Positions 26,948 through 37,829 are shown, counted from the stretch's first letter. The stretch is DNA of 64,000 nucleotides from Gemmatimonadota bacterium (GCA_022826005.1 JAJDVT010000070.1:85531-149530), one strand, 5' to 3'. The notes: a model not told the origin generated them from the letters alone. Numbers and translations are program-made.

Positions 26948-27098
26948 GAAATTTCTGGTTGGCTGGGTGACCGACGAATCGCGCTCCATGCGGGGACGAC
27001 ACAGCGCGAACCCAGCCGACCCGGATTTGACCGAACACGCCGCTTCCTCCTACCGTTCCGGGCCCTCAGCCCTGCCCAAACGCTATCGGAGTCACCTG

Positions 27099-29153
27099 AT
27101 GAGCCGCCAATTCATACCGCCCCTCCGCCCGGCCCTCCTCGCGGTCCTGCCTCTCCTTGCCGCTGCGCTGTTTGCAGCCACCGACCTCTCCGCCCAGGCC
27201 ACCGAACTGCGCCGCGGCCGCATGCTGACCGGCTCCATCGCCGCCGGCGACACCGCCCGCTACACCTTCGAGGCCGGCGAGAACGACTTCGTCCTCGGCG
27301 AAGTCAACCAGATCTCCATCGATGTGACGATTCGCGTTCTGGACGCCGACGGGGAGCAGCGCGCCCGGTTCGGGGGGCTCGGCCGCGGTCCCGAACGCTT
27401 CAGCGGCCAACCCTCGGCGGCCGGCACCTACACGGTGGAGCTCATCGTCGCGGGAGACGACGAAGACGCATCCGGCGCCTACGAGATCACCCTCCTCCGC
27501 CACGAACCCGTCGCGACCGACCCGCGCCGCCTCACCGACCAGATGATGGCGCGGTTCGACGGCCCGAACTCGCCCGGCGCCGCGGTCCGCGTCTGGCGCG
27601 ATGGCCGCACCCTCTACTCGAAGACCTACGGGATGGCCAACCTCGCCTACGGGATCCCGTTCGGGGAGGACACCCGCACCAACATCGGCTCCACCTCGAA
27701 GCAGTTCACCGCGTTCGCGATCATGCTGCAGGCGGAGCGCGGCCTGCTGTCCCTTGACGACGACATCCGCACCCACATCCCCGAGCTGCCCCAGTTCGAC
27801 GGGACCATCCAGGTGCGGCACCTCATCACCCACACCTCGGGCCTGCGCGAATTCCTGAACCTGCTGCGCATGACCGGCCGCCGCCTCGACCGGGGCGACT
27901 GGATCGACCGCTCGGAGATCATAGAGATCGCGCAGCGCCAGCCAGCGCTCCAGAACGCGCCGGGCGCGGAGTGGAACTACAACAACACCGCGTTCGGGCT
28001 CGCGGCGGTCATCGTCGAGCGCACCTCGGGGCAGGACTTTCACGTCTTCATGCAGGAGAACGTCTTCGGCCCGCTCGGGATGACCGGCACGATGGTCCGT
28101 CCCTCCATCCGCCACATCGTCCCCAACCAGTCCGAAGGCTACACGCCCACGCCCGACGGCTACCGCCAGATCGGCGACCTGGGCGGCGCGGTCGGTGCCG
28201 GCGGGATGTACAGCACGATCGCCGACCTGCAGACCTGGGTCGAGAACTACGCAAACCCGCGCGTCGGCACCCCCGAGATCTTCGCCGAGATGATGACCTC
28301 GTTCGTGCTGACCAACGGCGAGGAGACCGGCTACGGCTACGGCCTTTCCGTCGACGAGCAGCGCGGACTGAAGCGCGTTCACCACGGCGGCGCGGACGTA
28401 GCGCACCGTTCGCAGCTCGTCTACTACCCGGAGATCAACGCCGGCGTCACGGTGCAGAGCAACCACGCCCAGTTCGGCAGCAACGTGGCCTTCCAGCTGG
28501 CGGCGGCGTTCTTCGACGATGCGATGGAGGTGGAGGAGGACGAGGCCGGGGCGGAGGGAGACGAGGCAGACGCCGAGCGCGACTTCGACCCCGATGCCTA
28601 CGACCCCGGGGACTTCGACGAGTTCGTCGGGCGGTACGCACTCGACGCCGCGCCCAGCTTCATCCTCACCTTCACCCGCGAGGACCGCACCCTCTACGCG
28701 CAGGCGACCGGCCAGCAGCGGCTGGAGATCGTCCCCACCTCGGACTCGACCTTCGCGCTGCTCGCGGTCGAGGCGTCGGTGACCTTCCTGCGCGGCGACG
28801 ACGGCGAGGTGAACGCGGCGATTCTGCACCAGAACGGCGACCAGCGCGCCACGCGGCTGGAGGATGACGAGGAGGTCGAGGCCTGGGCGCCCACGGCGGA
28901 AGACCTGGCCGACTTCGCGGGGCGCTTCTACAGCGAGGAGCTGGAGACCTTCTACGACTTCGAGGTGGAGGACGGCGAGCTGATCATGCACCAGCGGCGC
29001 CTGGGACGCGTCGTGCTGTCGCCGGGCGAAGAGGACAGCTTCTCCGGCGGCGGCTTCTCGTTCGGCTTCGAGCGAGACCGCAACGGGGAGGTGATCGGGT
29101 TCTACCTGTCGAACGTGCGCACGCGGAACGTGCGGTTCGGGAGGGTGGAGTGA
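27099..29153 (+). CDS. Secreted serine hydrolase, class C beta-lactamase fold
   Basis: A 684-residue exported protein. A signal peptide spans about residues 9-33 (ends LSAQA). A PPC-like beta-sandwich (about 35-135) precedes the beta-lactamase/DD-peptidase-like catalytic domain. The triad motifs are S198-T-S-K201, Y294-N-N and HHGG near residue 428. An acidic linker (EVEEDEAGAEGDEADAE) leads to a C-terminal domain typical of this secreted esterase group. The start ATG has GGAG 8 bases upstream; the frame is open 52 codons further without similarity. It is probably a peptidase or esterase rather than an antibiotic-resistance enzyme; nothing here shows beta-lactam hydrolysis. Confidence 0.88.
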   Translation: MSRQFIPPLRPALLAVLPLLAAALFAATDLSAQATELRRGRMLTGSIAAGDTARYTFEAGENDFVLGEVNQISIDVTIRVLDADGEQRARFGGLGRGPERFSGQPSAAGTYTVELIVAGDDEDASGAYEITLLRHEPVATDPRRLTDQMMARFDGPNSPGAAVRVWRDGRTLYSKTYGMANLAYGIPFGEDTRTNIGSTSKQFTAFAIMLQAERGLLSLDDDIRTHIPELPQFDGTIQVRHLITHTSGLREFLNLLRMTGRRLDRGDWIDRSEIIEIAQRQPALQNAPGAEWNYNNTAFGLAAVIVERTSGQDFHVFMQENVFGPLGMTGTMVRPSIRHIVPNQSEGYTPTPDGYRQIGDLGGAVGAGGMYSTIADLQTWVENYANPRVGTPEIFAEMMTSFVLTNGEETGYGYGLSVDEQRGLKRVHHGGADVAHRSQLVYYPEINAGVTVQSNHAQFGSNVAFQLAAAFFDDAMEVEEDEAGAEGDEADAERDFDPDAYDPGDFDEFVGRYALDAAPSFILTFTREDRTLYAQATGQQRLEIVPTSDSTFALLAVEASVTFLRGDDGEVNAAILHQNGDQRATRLEDDEEVEAWAPTAEDLADFAGRFYSEELETFYDFEVEDGELIMHQRRLGRVVLSPGEEDSFSGGGFSFGFERDRNGEVIGFYLSNVRTRNVRFGRVE

Positions 29154-29170
29154 GGGGGTGGCCTCCGGGC

Positions 29171-29575
29171 TCACCCAGCCGAAACGCACCGCCTCGCCAC
29201 AGTCACAATCGCCGACGCCCCCGCGATGGCGCTCGCCGCCTGCCGCGCTCCGAAACCTGCCGACGGGGTCCATTCTTCAAGACCGTTGGGATACCGGGTG
29301 GGAATGTAGTTGAGGTCGAGTTCGCGGGCATCGTCCAGTAGCTCGTCGAGTTCAGGAACGCGTGGTTCCAGGCGCTCGATCAGGTTCCGGACGCTGTGGC
29401 CCATGACCGCCCTTGCACCGCGCGCGTAGTGAACCGCCTTGACGGCCTTCTCCGCCGCCTGCTGGGAGGAGAAGCACGCGTGAGCATGGAACCCCCCTTC
29501 CTCGGAGTGACGCGCGTGGCGCAGGTCGTCCACTGCGGCGCCAAGCCCCCGCCGGGCCTGGACCGCACCCGTCAT
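29171..29575 (-). CDS. HEPN domain protein (HepT-like toxin)
   Basis: A 134-residue HEPN protein, the predicted RNase toxin of an MNT-HEPN toxin-antitoxin pair. A four-helix layout is visible with SSQQAAEKAVKAVHYARG (about 33-50), followed by RAVMGH, which fits the HEPN R-x4-6-H active-site motif. The ATG overlaps the stop of the upstream nucleotidyltransferase gene by 4 bases. In characterised pairs the MntA partner neutralises HepT by adding AMP. It converges on the serine hydrolase gene with a 17-base gap. Confidence 0.82.
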   Translation of the reverse strand: MTGAVQARRGLGAAVDDLRHARHSEEGGFHAHACFSSQQAAEKAVKAVHYARGARAVMGHSVRNLIERLEPRVPELDELLDDARELDLNYIPTRYPNGLEEWTPSAGFGARQAASAIAGASAIVTVARRCVSAG

Positions 29576-29928
29576 CGGTCCTCTCCCAGGATCTCGACGC
29601 CTTCTCGGCGCAACAGGTGGAAAACCCCGAAACCGTCAGCCTCGCAGGCGGCGAATTCATCGGGCGTGTAGACGAGAAGATCGACCACCATGGGAAGGGC
29701 CCGATCGAGTTCCCTGGTCAGGGCCAGCGCGCGCTCCGGGGGTGGAAGATCCGTGTCCATCACGACGGCCAGATCGAGGTCGGAAAAACCGTCGGCCTCA
29801 CCGCGGGCCCATGACCCGAAGACGATCGCGCGCTTCACGCCTGCCTCGCGCAGCATCGGCGCCGCTCGCCGACGCATCTCCTCGAACGTGCAGGGCGCGG
29901 GCGCCGATATTACGGTGACTTCCGACAT
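29572..29928 (-). CDS. MNT-type nucleotidyltransferase antitoxin
   Basis: A 118-residue minimal nucleotidyltransferase. The motif GSWARGEADGFSDLDLAVV (about 38-56) matches the GSxxxG...SDxDL pattern, with a further metal-binding Asp in VDLLVY near 83. It is first in the pair and overlaps the HEPN gene, matching the MntA-HepT organisation in which MNT AMPylates and silences the HEPN toxin. The ATG (MSEVTVISA) is the natural start. I see no clear operator upstream. Confidence 0.85.
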   Translation of the reverse strand: MSEVTVISAPAPCTFEEMRRRAAPMLREAGVKRAIVFGSWARGEADGFSDLDLAVVMDTDLPPPERALALTRELDRALPMVVDLLVYTPDEFAACEADGFGVFHLLRREGVEILGEDR

Positions 29929-30030
29929 TCGTGGTCGTCTTTTCCGGCGGAGTTGGCGCGGCGTGGTGCTTACGAAAGCGCATGTGGGACGCTACACAGA
30001 AACCTAGCACCAAGAATGGCATGATGGTCG

Positions 30031-30431
30031 TTACTCCCCCAGCGTATCCGGGGCGATTACCCACCTCGCATGCTTCGCCAGCTTACGCTTGATAGCAGCC
30101 GTCTTCTTACCGAATACCCACAAGTGTCCGGGATCGCCGGTTGGCGGTTGCGTCGCGACTCCCAGCCCCAGACTTCGTACGAAGGCCACGGCCAGCCCCA
30201 CCATCAGATTGCCCTGGGTATTCGCATCGCCGGGGGAACCGTAGGATCTCGCTCGATGAGCGGACATCGGTGAAGCATCGCGGGAGTCGCTGAACATTCC
30301 ACTCCTGGGTCTCCATCTGCTTTCGGCCGCGTCGAAGTGAATCATGTCGGGGGGATCCGCCGCCAGATCTCCTCGTCGTCTCCTACAGACGGATCGTCGG
30401 CATATTCTGGCGTGGTGCCGCCGGGGCTCAA
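30031..30431 (-). pseudogene. Third gene of TIGR04255 cassette, frameshifted
   Basis: A small protein of unknown function split across two frames. The first part starts at a TTG only 8 bases after the previous stop and reads to DDEEIWRRIPP. At a run of six G (30349-30354 on the + strand, C on the coding strand) the frame ends. One extra C would join it smoothly to MIHFDAAESRWRPRSGMF, SDSRDASPMSAHRAR and the C-terminal DPGHLWVFGKKTAAIKRKLA. The joined product would be about 130 residues. The continuity on both sides of the homopolymer suggests a recent mutation, a sequencing error or slippage. The downstream frame alone has an ATG (30345), so a short form is possible. Confidence 0.6.
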
Positions 30432-30438
30432 CCGACGT

Positions 30439-30948
30439 TCAGAACGGCTGCACGCCGGTATTGAGGAAGCTGACGAAGCGCTCGATATCCCCTTCCAATG
30501 CGAGCATTCCCGAAGACTCGTACACGAAGGAAAACCCGTCGTTGCCGTCCAGGTCGATCGTCAGTGCCCTGCCCGGTTTCTCCCATTCCATAAGAACGCC
30601 ACCTGAAGGCTCAGGGCAGACTGCGGGTCGTGAGAAACCGTATTCGGCCATGATCCTTGCGACAATGATCGCGGTGTCCACGGTTTCCTTTGCGGCTGGC
30701 CCGCCGCCGTATGAGTCCCAGTTGGGGACGAGATCCAGGTAGCTCAGCATCTCGGCCTCGATGTTGGCTAGCCAATGGACCTCCTGCCAACCCTCGGGAG
30801 GTGCCAAGAGGCGATGAGCGGTCAGAGACGAGGCAGGTTCCGGCGTCTCGGCGACCCGGATTCGTCTGGGCCGATGATCCTCCGTGTCCGTCAAGCCTCT
30901 CGGCCAGGAATCGGCTTGGTGCTCCACCGCAGGCTGTAAAGACGTCAT
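30439..30948 (-). CDS. Conserved hypothetical, WDSYGG-type protein
   Basis: A 169-residue soluble protein with no named family that I can give. It contains NWDSYGGGPAAKETVDTA near 75-92, a GGVLMEWEK segment near 122 and a predicted beta-rich end. I recall similar proteins, with a W-D-S-Y-G start and a GG-x-x-x-E-W core, beside TIGR04255 genes, but could not check this. It overlaps the upstream TIGR04255-like gene by 4 bases (ATGA) and is followed after 8 bases by the frameshifted third gene, so the three form one unit. Function unknown; an accessory or defence-type role is only a guess. Confidence 0.7.
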   Translation of the reverse strand: MTSLQPAVEHQADSWPRGLTDTEDHRPRRIRVAETPEPASSLTAHRLLAPPEGWQEVHWLANIEAEMLSYLDLVPNWDSYGGGPAAKETVDTAIIVARIMAEYGFSRPAVCPEPSGGVLMEWEKPGRALTIDLDGNDGFSFVYESSGMLALEGDIERFVSFLNTGVQPF

Positions 30949-31754
30949 CGCTCACGCTCCCAGTGTCGGTGCATTGTTTTCGAAGTCACTTCCGCAAAGC
31001 CCCGTACGATCCATTCGCGACCTACATCCAATCGCCGTCCCAGCATGCTCTCGGGACCTCGGTCCAACCCTCCCCGAGCTGTAAGGGTGAGTCCGAGTAC
31101 GGGCTTACCAGAAGCCCGGTCAAATCCCGGCGTTGCCTCGACGTAGAGCCGAGAGACGACCTCTTCTTCAGGCGAGATACGATATCGAACCCTTAGCGCG
31201 ATATCCTCTGGCTCTGGGAGAAACCCACCTTCCGTGCTCGGGTCCAGAAGTGGCACGACCGACCCGAGCTCGCCATGTCGGTGCCATCCATCGCCGGCCA
31301 GAATACGGTTGACGTAAGTGAGTTCCCACTGATTGAGTCTTGGTTCACCCAATCCTTCGTCTGCGAGGTACTCCCGGAAGAGGTCGAAGTTCTTCTCGAA
31401 AGACGCTTTCACGTGCTCATACCTGGGGTAGTCCTGGCCGGGGATCCTGCGCCAGTTGAAGACGAACCTGTCCTGTTGGACCTGAACCAGGTGTTCTTCG
31501 TTGTTTCCGATGAACCACACACGAGGCGTGGGTACAGTCTCAAGCTCGAATGTGAGCTTCTTTTCGAACTCCGGACTGGAACGCTCCAGCCGCGGGTCAA
31601 GGGCCGGATGCACCTGGAGCGTGGGGAGCGCTCCCCGGAATCGCTGCCAGAGCATTCCCATGTGCGGGCCCGTCAAGCTGCGGATTGCGTCGAACTGAGC
31701 AGCAATCGCGACTTCAGCCACGGGCGGCTTTGCGAATGAGGGTAACGGCTTCAC
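30945..31754 (-). CDS. TIGR04255-like family protein
   Basis: A 269-residue protein fitting the sporadically distributed TIGR04255 family: a start of the type FAKPPVAEVAIAAQFDAI, then MGMLWQRF, and a middle segment FVFNWRRIPGQDYPRYEHV, with a length near 250-270. The family is scattered across bacteria and has no known biochemical role. I chose the GTG at 31754, four bases after GGAGG; a TTG five codons earlier is possible. It is first of a three-gene unit with 4-base and 8-base junctions. Patchy distribution and small partners fit an accessory module carried between genomes, but that is inference. Confidence 0.72.
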   Translation of the reverse strand: MKPLPSFAKPPVAEVAIAAQFDAIRSLTGPHMGMLWQRFRGALPTLQVHPALDPRLERSSPEFEKKLTFELETVPTPRVWFIGNNEEHLVQVQQDRFVFNWRRIPGQDYPRYEHVKASFEKNFDLFREYLADEGLGEPRLNQWELTYVNRILAGDGWHRHGELGSVVPLLDPSTEGGFLPEPEDIALRVRYRISPEEEVVSRLYVEATPGFDRASGKPVLGLTLTARGGLDRGPESMLGRRLDVGREWIVRGFAEVTSKTMHRHWERER

Positions 31755-32074
31755 ACAACCTCCGCGCAACGAGCGCTCCGGGGGCCAAGGGTCACTTTGG
31801 GCATACTACCCATGGTGCTTGCGGGAGGTTTCCTGACGAATCCCCAATCCTCGCGGGGATGTGGCGGTAGGCAGGTGGAATCGGGCTGGCGGCAGACCCC
31901 CGGTCGTGCCATTCGCGTCTGCGAAGATGTCGATGGCCGTCGGCATGGGAAGAATCTAGGAAGGCCGTCCGGGGCGTTCAAGTTGCTCGGGAGTAGCCGG
32001 AACCTTCGTTCTCAGGTGTCAACCGCAGTTTACGTTTGATCAAGTACAGTTTACAGTGACGCCACGAAGCCCCC
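31755..32074. other. Intergenic region, direct repeat only
   Basis: This 320-base stretch has no gene I can support. Near its right end CAGTTTAC occurs twice 20 bases apart (32021-32028 and 32045-32052 approximately), close to the 3' end of the MoxR-like gene. The promoter of the TIGR04255-like unit should lie in its left part. Confidence 0.4.
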
Positions 32075-33028
<954 letters not shown>

Positions 33029-33099
33029 CGCGACCGCGTCCTGGACGGCCCCTGGACGCTCCTGCGGGGATTGCGGGCGAGGACTCCCGCCAGCGCCCC

Positions 33100-33897
33100 C
33101 TATCCGCAAGCCTCCACGGCCCTCTTCGCCATTACCGTCACCAGATGCGCCCGGTAATCGGCGTCGGCCGCGGTATCCGACAGCAGGCCGTGGCTCGACA
33201 CGCCCATCCCGGCCACCGCCTCGGCGCCGAACGAATCCCCCAGCGCGGACTCCATCTCGGCCATCCTGAACACGCCGTCGCCCGATGCGCCCGTCACGGC
33301 CACCCGCACACCGGCGGGCCCGTCCGCGACCATCACGCCGGCGACCGCGTACTTGGACGCGGGGTTGGCGAACTTCGCGTAGGCGGCGCGCGACGGCACC
33401 GGAAACCGCACGGCGGTGATGATCTCGTCGTCCTCCAGCGCGGTCATGAACATGCCCTGGAAGTAGTCGTCCGCACCGATCTCGCGCCGGTCGGTCACGA
33501 TCGTCGCGCCCAGCGCCACACACGCCGCCGGGTAGTCCGCGGCGGGGTCGTTGTGCGCCAGCGACCCCCCGATCGTGCCGGCGTTCCTCACCTGCGCGTC
33601 GCCGATCCCGTCGGCCATCGCCGCCAGCGCCGGAATCCGCCCCTGCACGGTCGCGGACCCGGCCACCTGCGCGTGGGTGCACATCGCCCCCACGGTCACG
33701 GAGTCCCCGTCGTCGGTGATCCCGTCCAGCCCCGCCACGCCCGCCAGCGACACCACGTCGGTCGGCGCGGCCAGGTTCAGCTTCATGATCGGCAGCAGGC
33801 TCTGTCCGCCCGCGATCAGCGTCCCGCCCTCGGCACCCCGGAGCGCCGCGACGGCGTCATCCAGCGATGTCGGTGCGTGGTATGTGAAATCGTTCAC
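33100..33897 (-). CDS. FAD-binding medium subunit, CoxM-like
   Basis: A 265-residue FAD subunit of a three-part molybdenum hydroxylase. The two FAD-binding loops are visible: AGGQSL (residues 29-34) and TIGGSLAHNDPAAD (108-121). It passes electrons from the Fe-S subunit to an acceptor. Length is slightly under the usual 280-290. The ATG lies 18 bases after the stop of the large-subunit gene. The final residues overlap the region where the MoxR-like gene might begin. Order S-L-M-D differs from the classic coxMSL operon but is common for form II enzymes. Confidence 0.92.
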   Translation of the reverse strand: MNDFTYHAPTSLDDAVAALRGAEGGTLIAGGQSLLPIMKLNLAAPTDVVSLAGVAGLDGITDDGDSVTVGAMCTHAQVAGSATVQGRIPALAAMADGIGDAQVRNAGTIGGSLAHNDPAADYPAACVALGATIVTDRREIGADDYFQGMFMTALEDDEIITAVRFPVPSRAAYAKFANPASKYAVAGVMVADGPAGVRVAVTGASGDGVFRMAEMESALGDSFGAEAVAGMGVSSHGLLSDTAADADYRAHLVTVMAKRAVEACG

Positions 33898-33915
33898 GAG
33901 TCTCGTCTCCCGGTT

Positions 33916-36269
33916 CTAGCCGTTGGCCCGCTGGATCGCCTGCCACACCCGCTGAGAGGTGGCCGGCATCGACATGTCGTCCACCCCGAGCGGGCGCAGC
34001 GCGTCGATCACCGCGTTGATCACCGCCGGGGGCACGCCGATCGACCCGACCTCGCCGACGCCCTTGGCGCCGAGCGGGTTGTGGGTGCAGAGCGTCGTGT
34101 TGTGGTTGATGTTGAAGGACGGGAGGTCGGCCGCGCGGGGCATCGTGTAGTTCATGTACGACCCCGTCTCCAGCTGCCCGTCCTCCTGGTAGCGGCACTC
34201 CTCCAGCAGCGCCTGGCCGATGCCGTGCGCGAGCCCGCCGTGCAGCTGCCCGTCCACGATCATCGGGTTGATGATGCGCCCGACGTCGTCCGCTCCGGTC
34301 ACCGCGACCAGCTCCACCTCGCCCGTCTCCGGGTCGACCTCCACCTCGGCGATGTGCGTCCCCGCCGGGAAGGTGAAGTTGAGCGGATCGTAGAACGCGG
34401 TCTCCTCGAGCCCGGGCTCCAGCCCCTCGGGGTAGTTGTGCGGCACGTACGCCGTCAGCGCCACCTCGCCGAGCGTCTTCGACCGGTCCGTCCCGGCAAC
34501 CGTGAAGGACCCGTTCTCGAATTCGATGTCCTCCGCAGACGCCTCCAGCAGGTGCGCGGCGATCTTCTTGCCCTTCTCGATCACCTTCTCGACGGCCAGG
34601 TAGATCGCCGTCCCGCCCACCGCCAGCGAGCGCGAACCGTAGGTCCCCATGCCGAACGGGATCTTCGCCGAGTCCCCGTGCACCACGTCGACCGCGTCGA
34701 AGTCGACCCCGAGCATGTCGGAGACGATCTGCGCGAAGGTGGTCTCGTGCCCCTGCCCGTGGCTGTGCGTCCCGGTGAAGACCGAGACCGAGCCCGTCGG
34801 ATGCACCCGCACGCTGCCGGACTCGTAAAGCCCGGCGCGCGCGCCCAGCGACCCGACCACCGCCGACGGCGCGATTCCGCACGCCTCGATGAAGGTCGAG
34901 ATCCCGATCCCGCGGCACTTCCCGCGCGCCGCCGCCTCGGCCCGCCGCCCCTCGAACCCCGCCCAGTCCGACGCCTCGAGCGCCAGATCCAGCGTGGCGT
35001 CGTAGTCGCCCTGGTCGTACTGCAGCGCGACCGGCGTCTGGTACGGGAACTCGCGGATGAAGTTCTTGCGGCGGATCTCGACCCGGTCCATCCCGAGCTC
35101 CACCGCCGCCTTGTCGACCAGCCGCTCCAGCAGGTAGGTCGCCTCGGGGCGGCCCGCGCCGCGCAGCGCGTCGACCGGCACCGTGTTGGTGAAGAACGAC
35201 TTGACCTCACAGTAGACCGCCGGCGTGGTGTACGGTCCCGCGAAGAGGATGCCGTACAGGTACGTCGGAACGCAGGTCGCGAAGGTGGAGAGGTACGCGC
35301 CCAGGTTGGCCTTGGTGGAGACGTGCAGCCCCAGGAAATGGCCGTCCGCGTCCAGCGCGAGCTTCGCCGTGGAGATGTGGTCGCGGCCGTGCGTGTCGGA
35401 CTTGAAGGCGTCGAGGCGCTCGCAGGTCCACTTGACCGGCCGGCCCAGCTGCCCGGCGGTCCACGTCAGGATCGCCTCTTCCGCGTAGTGCGGGATCTTC
35501 GAGCCGAAGCCGCCGCCGACGTCCGGCGCCACGATCCGCAGCTTGTGCTCCGGCAGTCCGAGGACGAAGGCGCCCAGGAGGAGGCGGACCAGGTGGGGGT
35601 TCTGGCTGGTGGTATAGAGGGTGTAGTCCCCGGTAGCGGGGTCGTAGTTTGCAATCGCCGCCCGAGGCTCGATCGCATTGGGGATGAGCCGGTTGTTGAC
35701 GACGTAGATCGAGACCACGTGGTCCGCGGCGTCGAAGGCTGCGTCGGTGGCCGCCTTGTCCCCCACCTCCCAGTCGTAGCAGACGTTCCCGGGCGCTTCG
35801 TCGAAGACCAGCGGCGCCCCGTCGGCCTCGGCGGCTTCGATGGAGGCTACCGCCGGCAATTCCTCGCGCTCGACGTCGATCAGGTTCGCGGCCGACTTGG
35901 CCTGCTCGGCGGTCTCCGCCACCACGATGGCCACGCAGTCACCCACATACCGCACCTTGTCCGTGGCGAGCGCGGGGTGCCCCGGCTCCACCATCTTCGA
36001 GCCGTCCTTGTTCGTGATCTCCCACCCCGTCGGGATGCCGCCCACGCCTTCCATGTCCCTGCCCGTGAAGACCGCGTGGACTCCGGGCGCCGCCTTTGCC
36101 GCGTCCGTGTGGACCGTGCCGATCTTCGCATGCGCCATTCCCGACCGCAGGATGTAGCCGTAGAGCTGCCCGGGCAGGTTGATGTCGTCGGTGTAGCGGC
36201 CGCGCCCCGTCAGAAAGCGCGTGTCTTCCTTCCGCTTGACGGAAGCTCCGATTCCCGTGCCGTTGCCGC

Positions 36270-36273
<4 letters not shown>
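33916..36273 (-). CDS. Molybdopterin large subunit, form II CoxL-like
   Basis: A 785-residue molybdopterin-binding catalytic subunit of the xanthine dehydrogenase/CO dehydrogenase family. The active-site loop reads [10 protein letters not shown] near residue 370. This is the form II pattern (AYRGAGR) and lacks the AYxCSFR loop of form I, so true CO oxidation should not be assumed. The catalytic Glu sits in [10 protein letters not shown] near 736, and the pterin-binding GGGFGSK lies near 250. There is no signal peptide, so it is cytoplasmic. The ATG overlaps the stop of the Fe-S subunit gene (ATGA). Substrate is probably an aldehyde, purine-like or other N-heterocyclic compound; unknown. Confidence 0.92.
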
Positions 36274-36743
<470 letters not shown>

Positions 36744-37047
36744 GGCGCCTCCTGGGGGTGTGGGGGGTATTTGCCGAGATGAGTCCCTGGGGGCGCACCG
36801 CGGCCGCCGACGCCTCGCGTCATATGATCGGGTGCCCGCTCCTGGTGTGGGGACCGGGTGCGCCGCCCAGGTGGAGGGACAGAATGGGGAGGGGCGGGCG
36901 GGGACGCAAGCGGGGTTGGGGGGTGGTTGGACTCGCCTCCGAGACTCCGACCGCGAGAGTAGACAGGATGCCCCGTCGCAAACGATGATTCGCGACGTGT
37001 AGCTTGGACTTGACCGACTACTACTGACCGACCAGGAAGCACCGCGC
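36744..37047. other. Intergenic region with possible higB tail
   Basis: A 304-base region between the cox-type operon and a higA-like remnant. No intact gene is seen. Just before 37028 a short frame reads LDLTDYY and stops, resembling the end of HigB toxins, and a lone MIRDV frame starts at 36985. This may be all that is left of a higB gene. Confidence 0.3.
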
Positions 37048-37332
37048 ATGAATGCCACCGACAGCGAGCGTGTAGATCCGATGCTGAACCCGCCCCATCT
37101 CGGCGAACTCATCCGTGAGAGCATGGATTAGGTCGGATGGAGCGTCACCGAGACAGCGGCACACCTGGGGTGCGAGCGCGGGACACTTTCGCGGCTCCTG
37201 AACGGCAAGTCCGGGGTGTCGGCCAACATGGCGCTTGCATTGGAGGCGGTCGGCTGGGGCACCGCAGATCACTGGATGCGAATGCAGGCGAGCTACGAGC
37301 TTGCGCGGGCGCGGCGCGAACGCACAGCCGCA
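37048..37332 (+). pseudogene. HigA-like antitoxin with in-frame stop
   Basis: The frame starts [20 protein letters not shown], reaches LIRESMD and stops at a TAG (37129-37131). It then continues in the same frame as VGWSVTETAAHLGCERGTLS and SGVSANMALALEAVGWGTAD to ARRERTAAG. Together these make a normal HigA-type XRE antitoxin of about 95 residues. One base change could restore it, so the loss looks recent. The matching HigB toxin is reduced to a few codons upstream. A shortened protein from an internal start is possible but would lack the first helix. Confidence 0.75.
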
Positions 37333-37517
37333 GGCAGGCCGGATACCGCGCAGAAGATCGTCGCCGAAGCGCGCTACCGCTCGGGACTGAGCGACGAAGA
37401 GGCGAGAGTCGGCGGGCGGTGGGGACAGGTGCGGGGCGGGCGGCGGTGGAGACGAGCAGGGAGCGGACCGCGAATCGCGGCGGCGACGAAAGTCCCGCGG
37501 ACCCGCTACTTGGGGAC

Positions 37518-37829
37518 ATGGTCAGTGATCATGGTGACCAAGTACAGCCCGATGTGGAGGGTGATCAAGTTCGGCTCACCGCCCGCCAGCGCGCGATCGT
37601 GGCGATTTGCGATGTACCGCCAAGGCTGGCCGAGCTCATGGAGCGCGCGGGCGTGTTGCACCGCTCCCACTTTCGCCGGAAGCATCTGAAGCCGCTCCTG
37701 GAGGCGGGGCTGGTCCGCATGACGAATCCCGCGAATCCGCGCGCGCCGAACCAGAGGTACGTGCTGACCGACGCGGTGGCCCCGCTGAAGGGGGATCAAC
37801 CGCCGTCTTCCAGGGAGCGAGTGGGGTGA
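37518..37829 (+). CDS. Winged-helix fragment, possibly C-terminus of a lost gene
   Basis: A 103-residue reading frame whose middle, LTARQRAIVAICDVPPRLAE and HFRRKHLKPLLEAGLVRMTN, followed by PNQRYVLT, matches the winged-helix end found on some Fic-like and AlbA_2 ATP-binding proteins. The rest of such a gene is absent, so it is probably a leftover C-terminus that still has an ATG. It sits among other remnants (HigA, truncated DUF2442). If expressed it could bind DNA, but I have no sign of that. It overlaps the next gene by 4 bases. Confidence 0.5.
   Translation: MVSDHGDQVQPDVEGDQVRLTARQRAIVAICDVPPRLAELMERAGVLHRSHFRRKHLKPLLEAGLVRMTNPANPRAPNQRYVLTDAVAPLKGDQPPSSRERVG

Noticed and set aside
27099..29153. 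Calling the serine hydrolase an antibiotic-resistance beta-lactamase
   Set aside because: The fold motifs are shared with peptidases and esterases, and the extra N- and C-terminal domains are those of secreted hydrolases.
37137..37500. Treating the frame upstream of 37518 as part of the winged-helix gene
   Set aside because: It overlaps the HigA remnant in a different frame and has Arg/Gly-rich shadow composition; similarity starts only near LTARQRAI.
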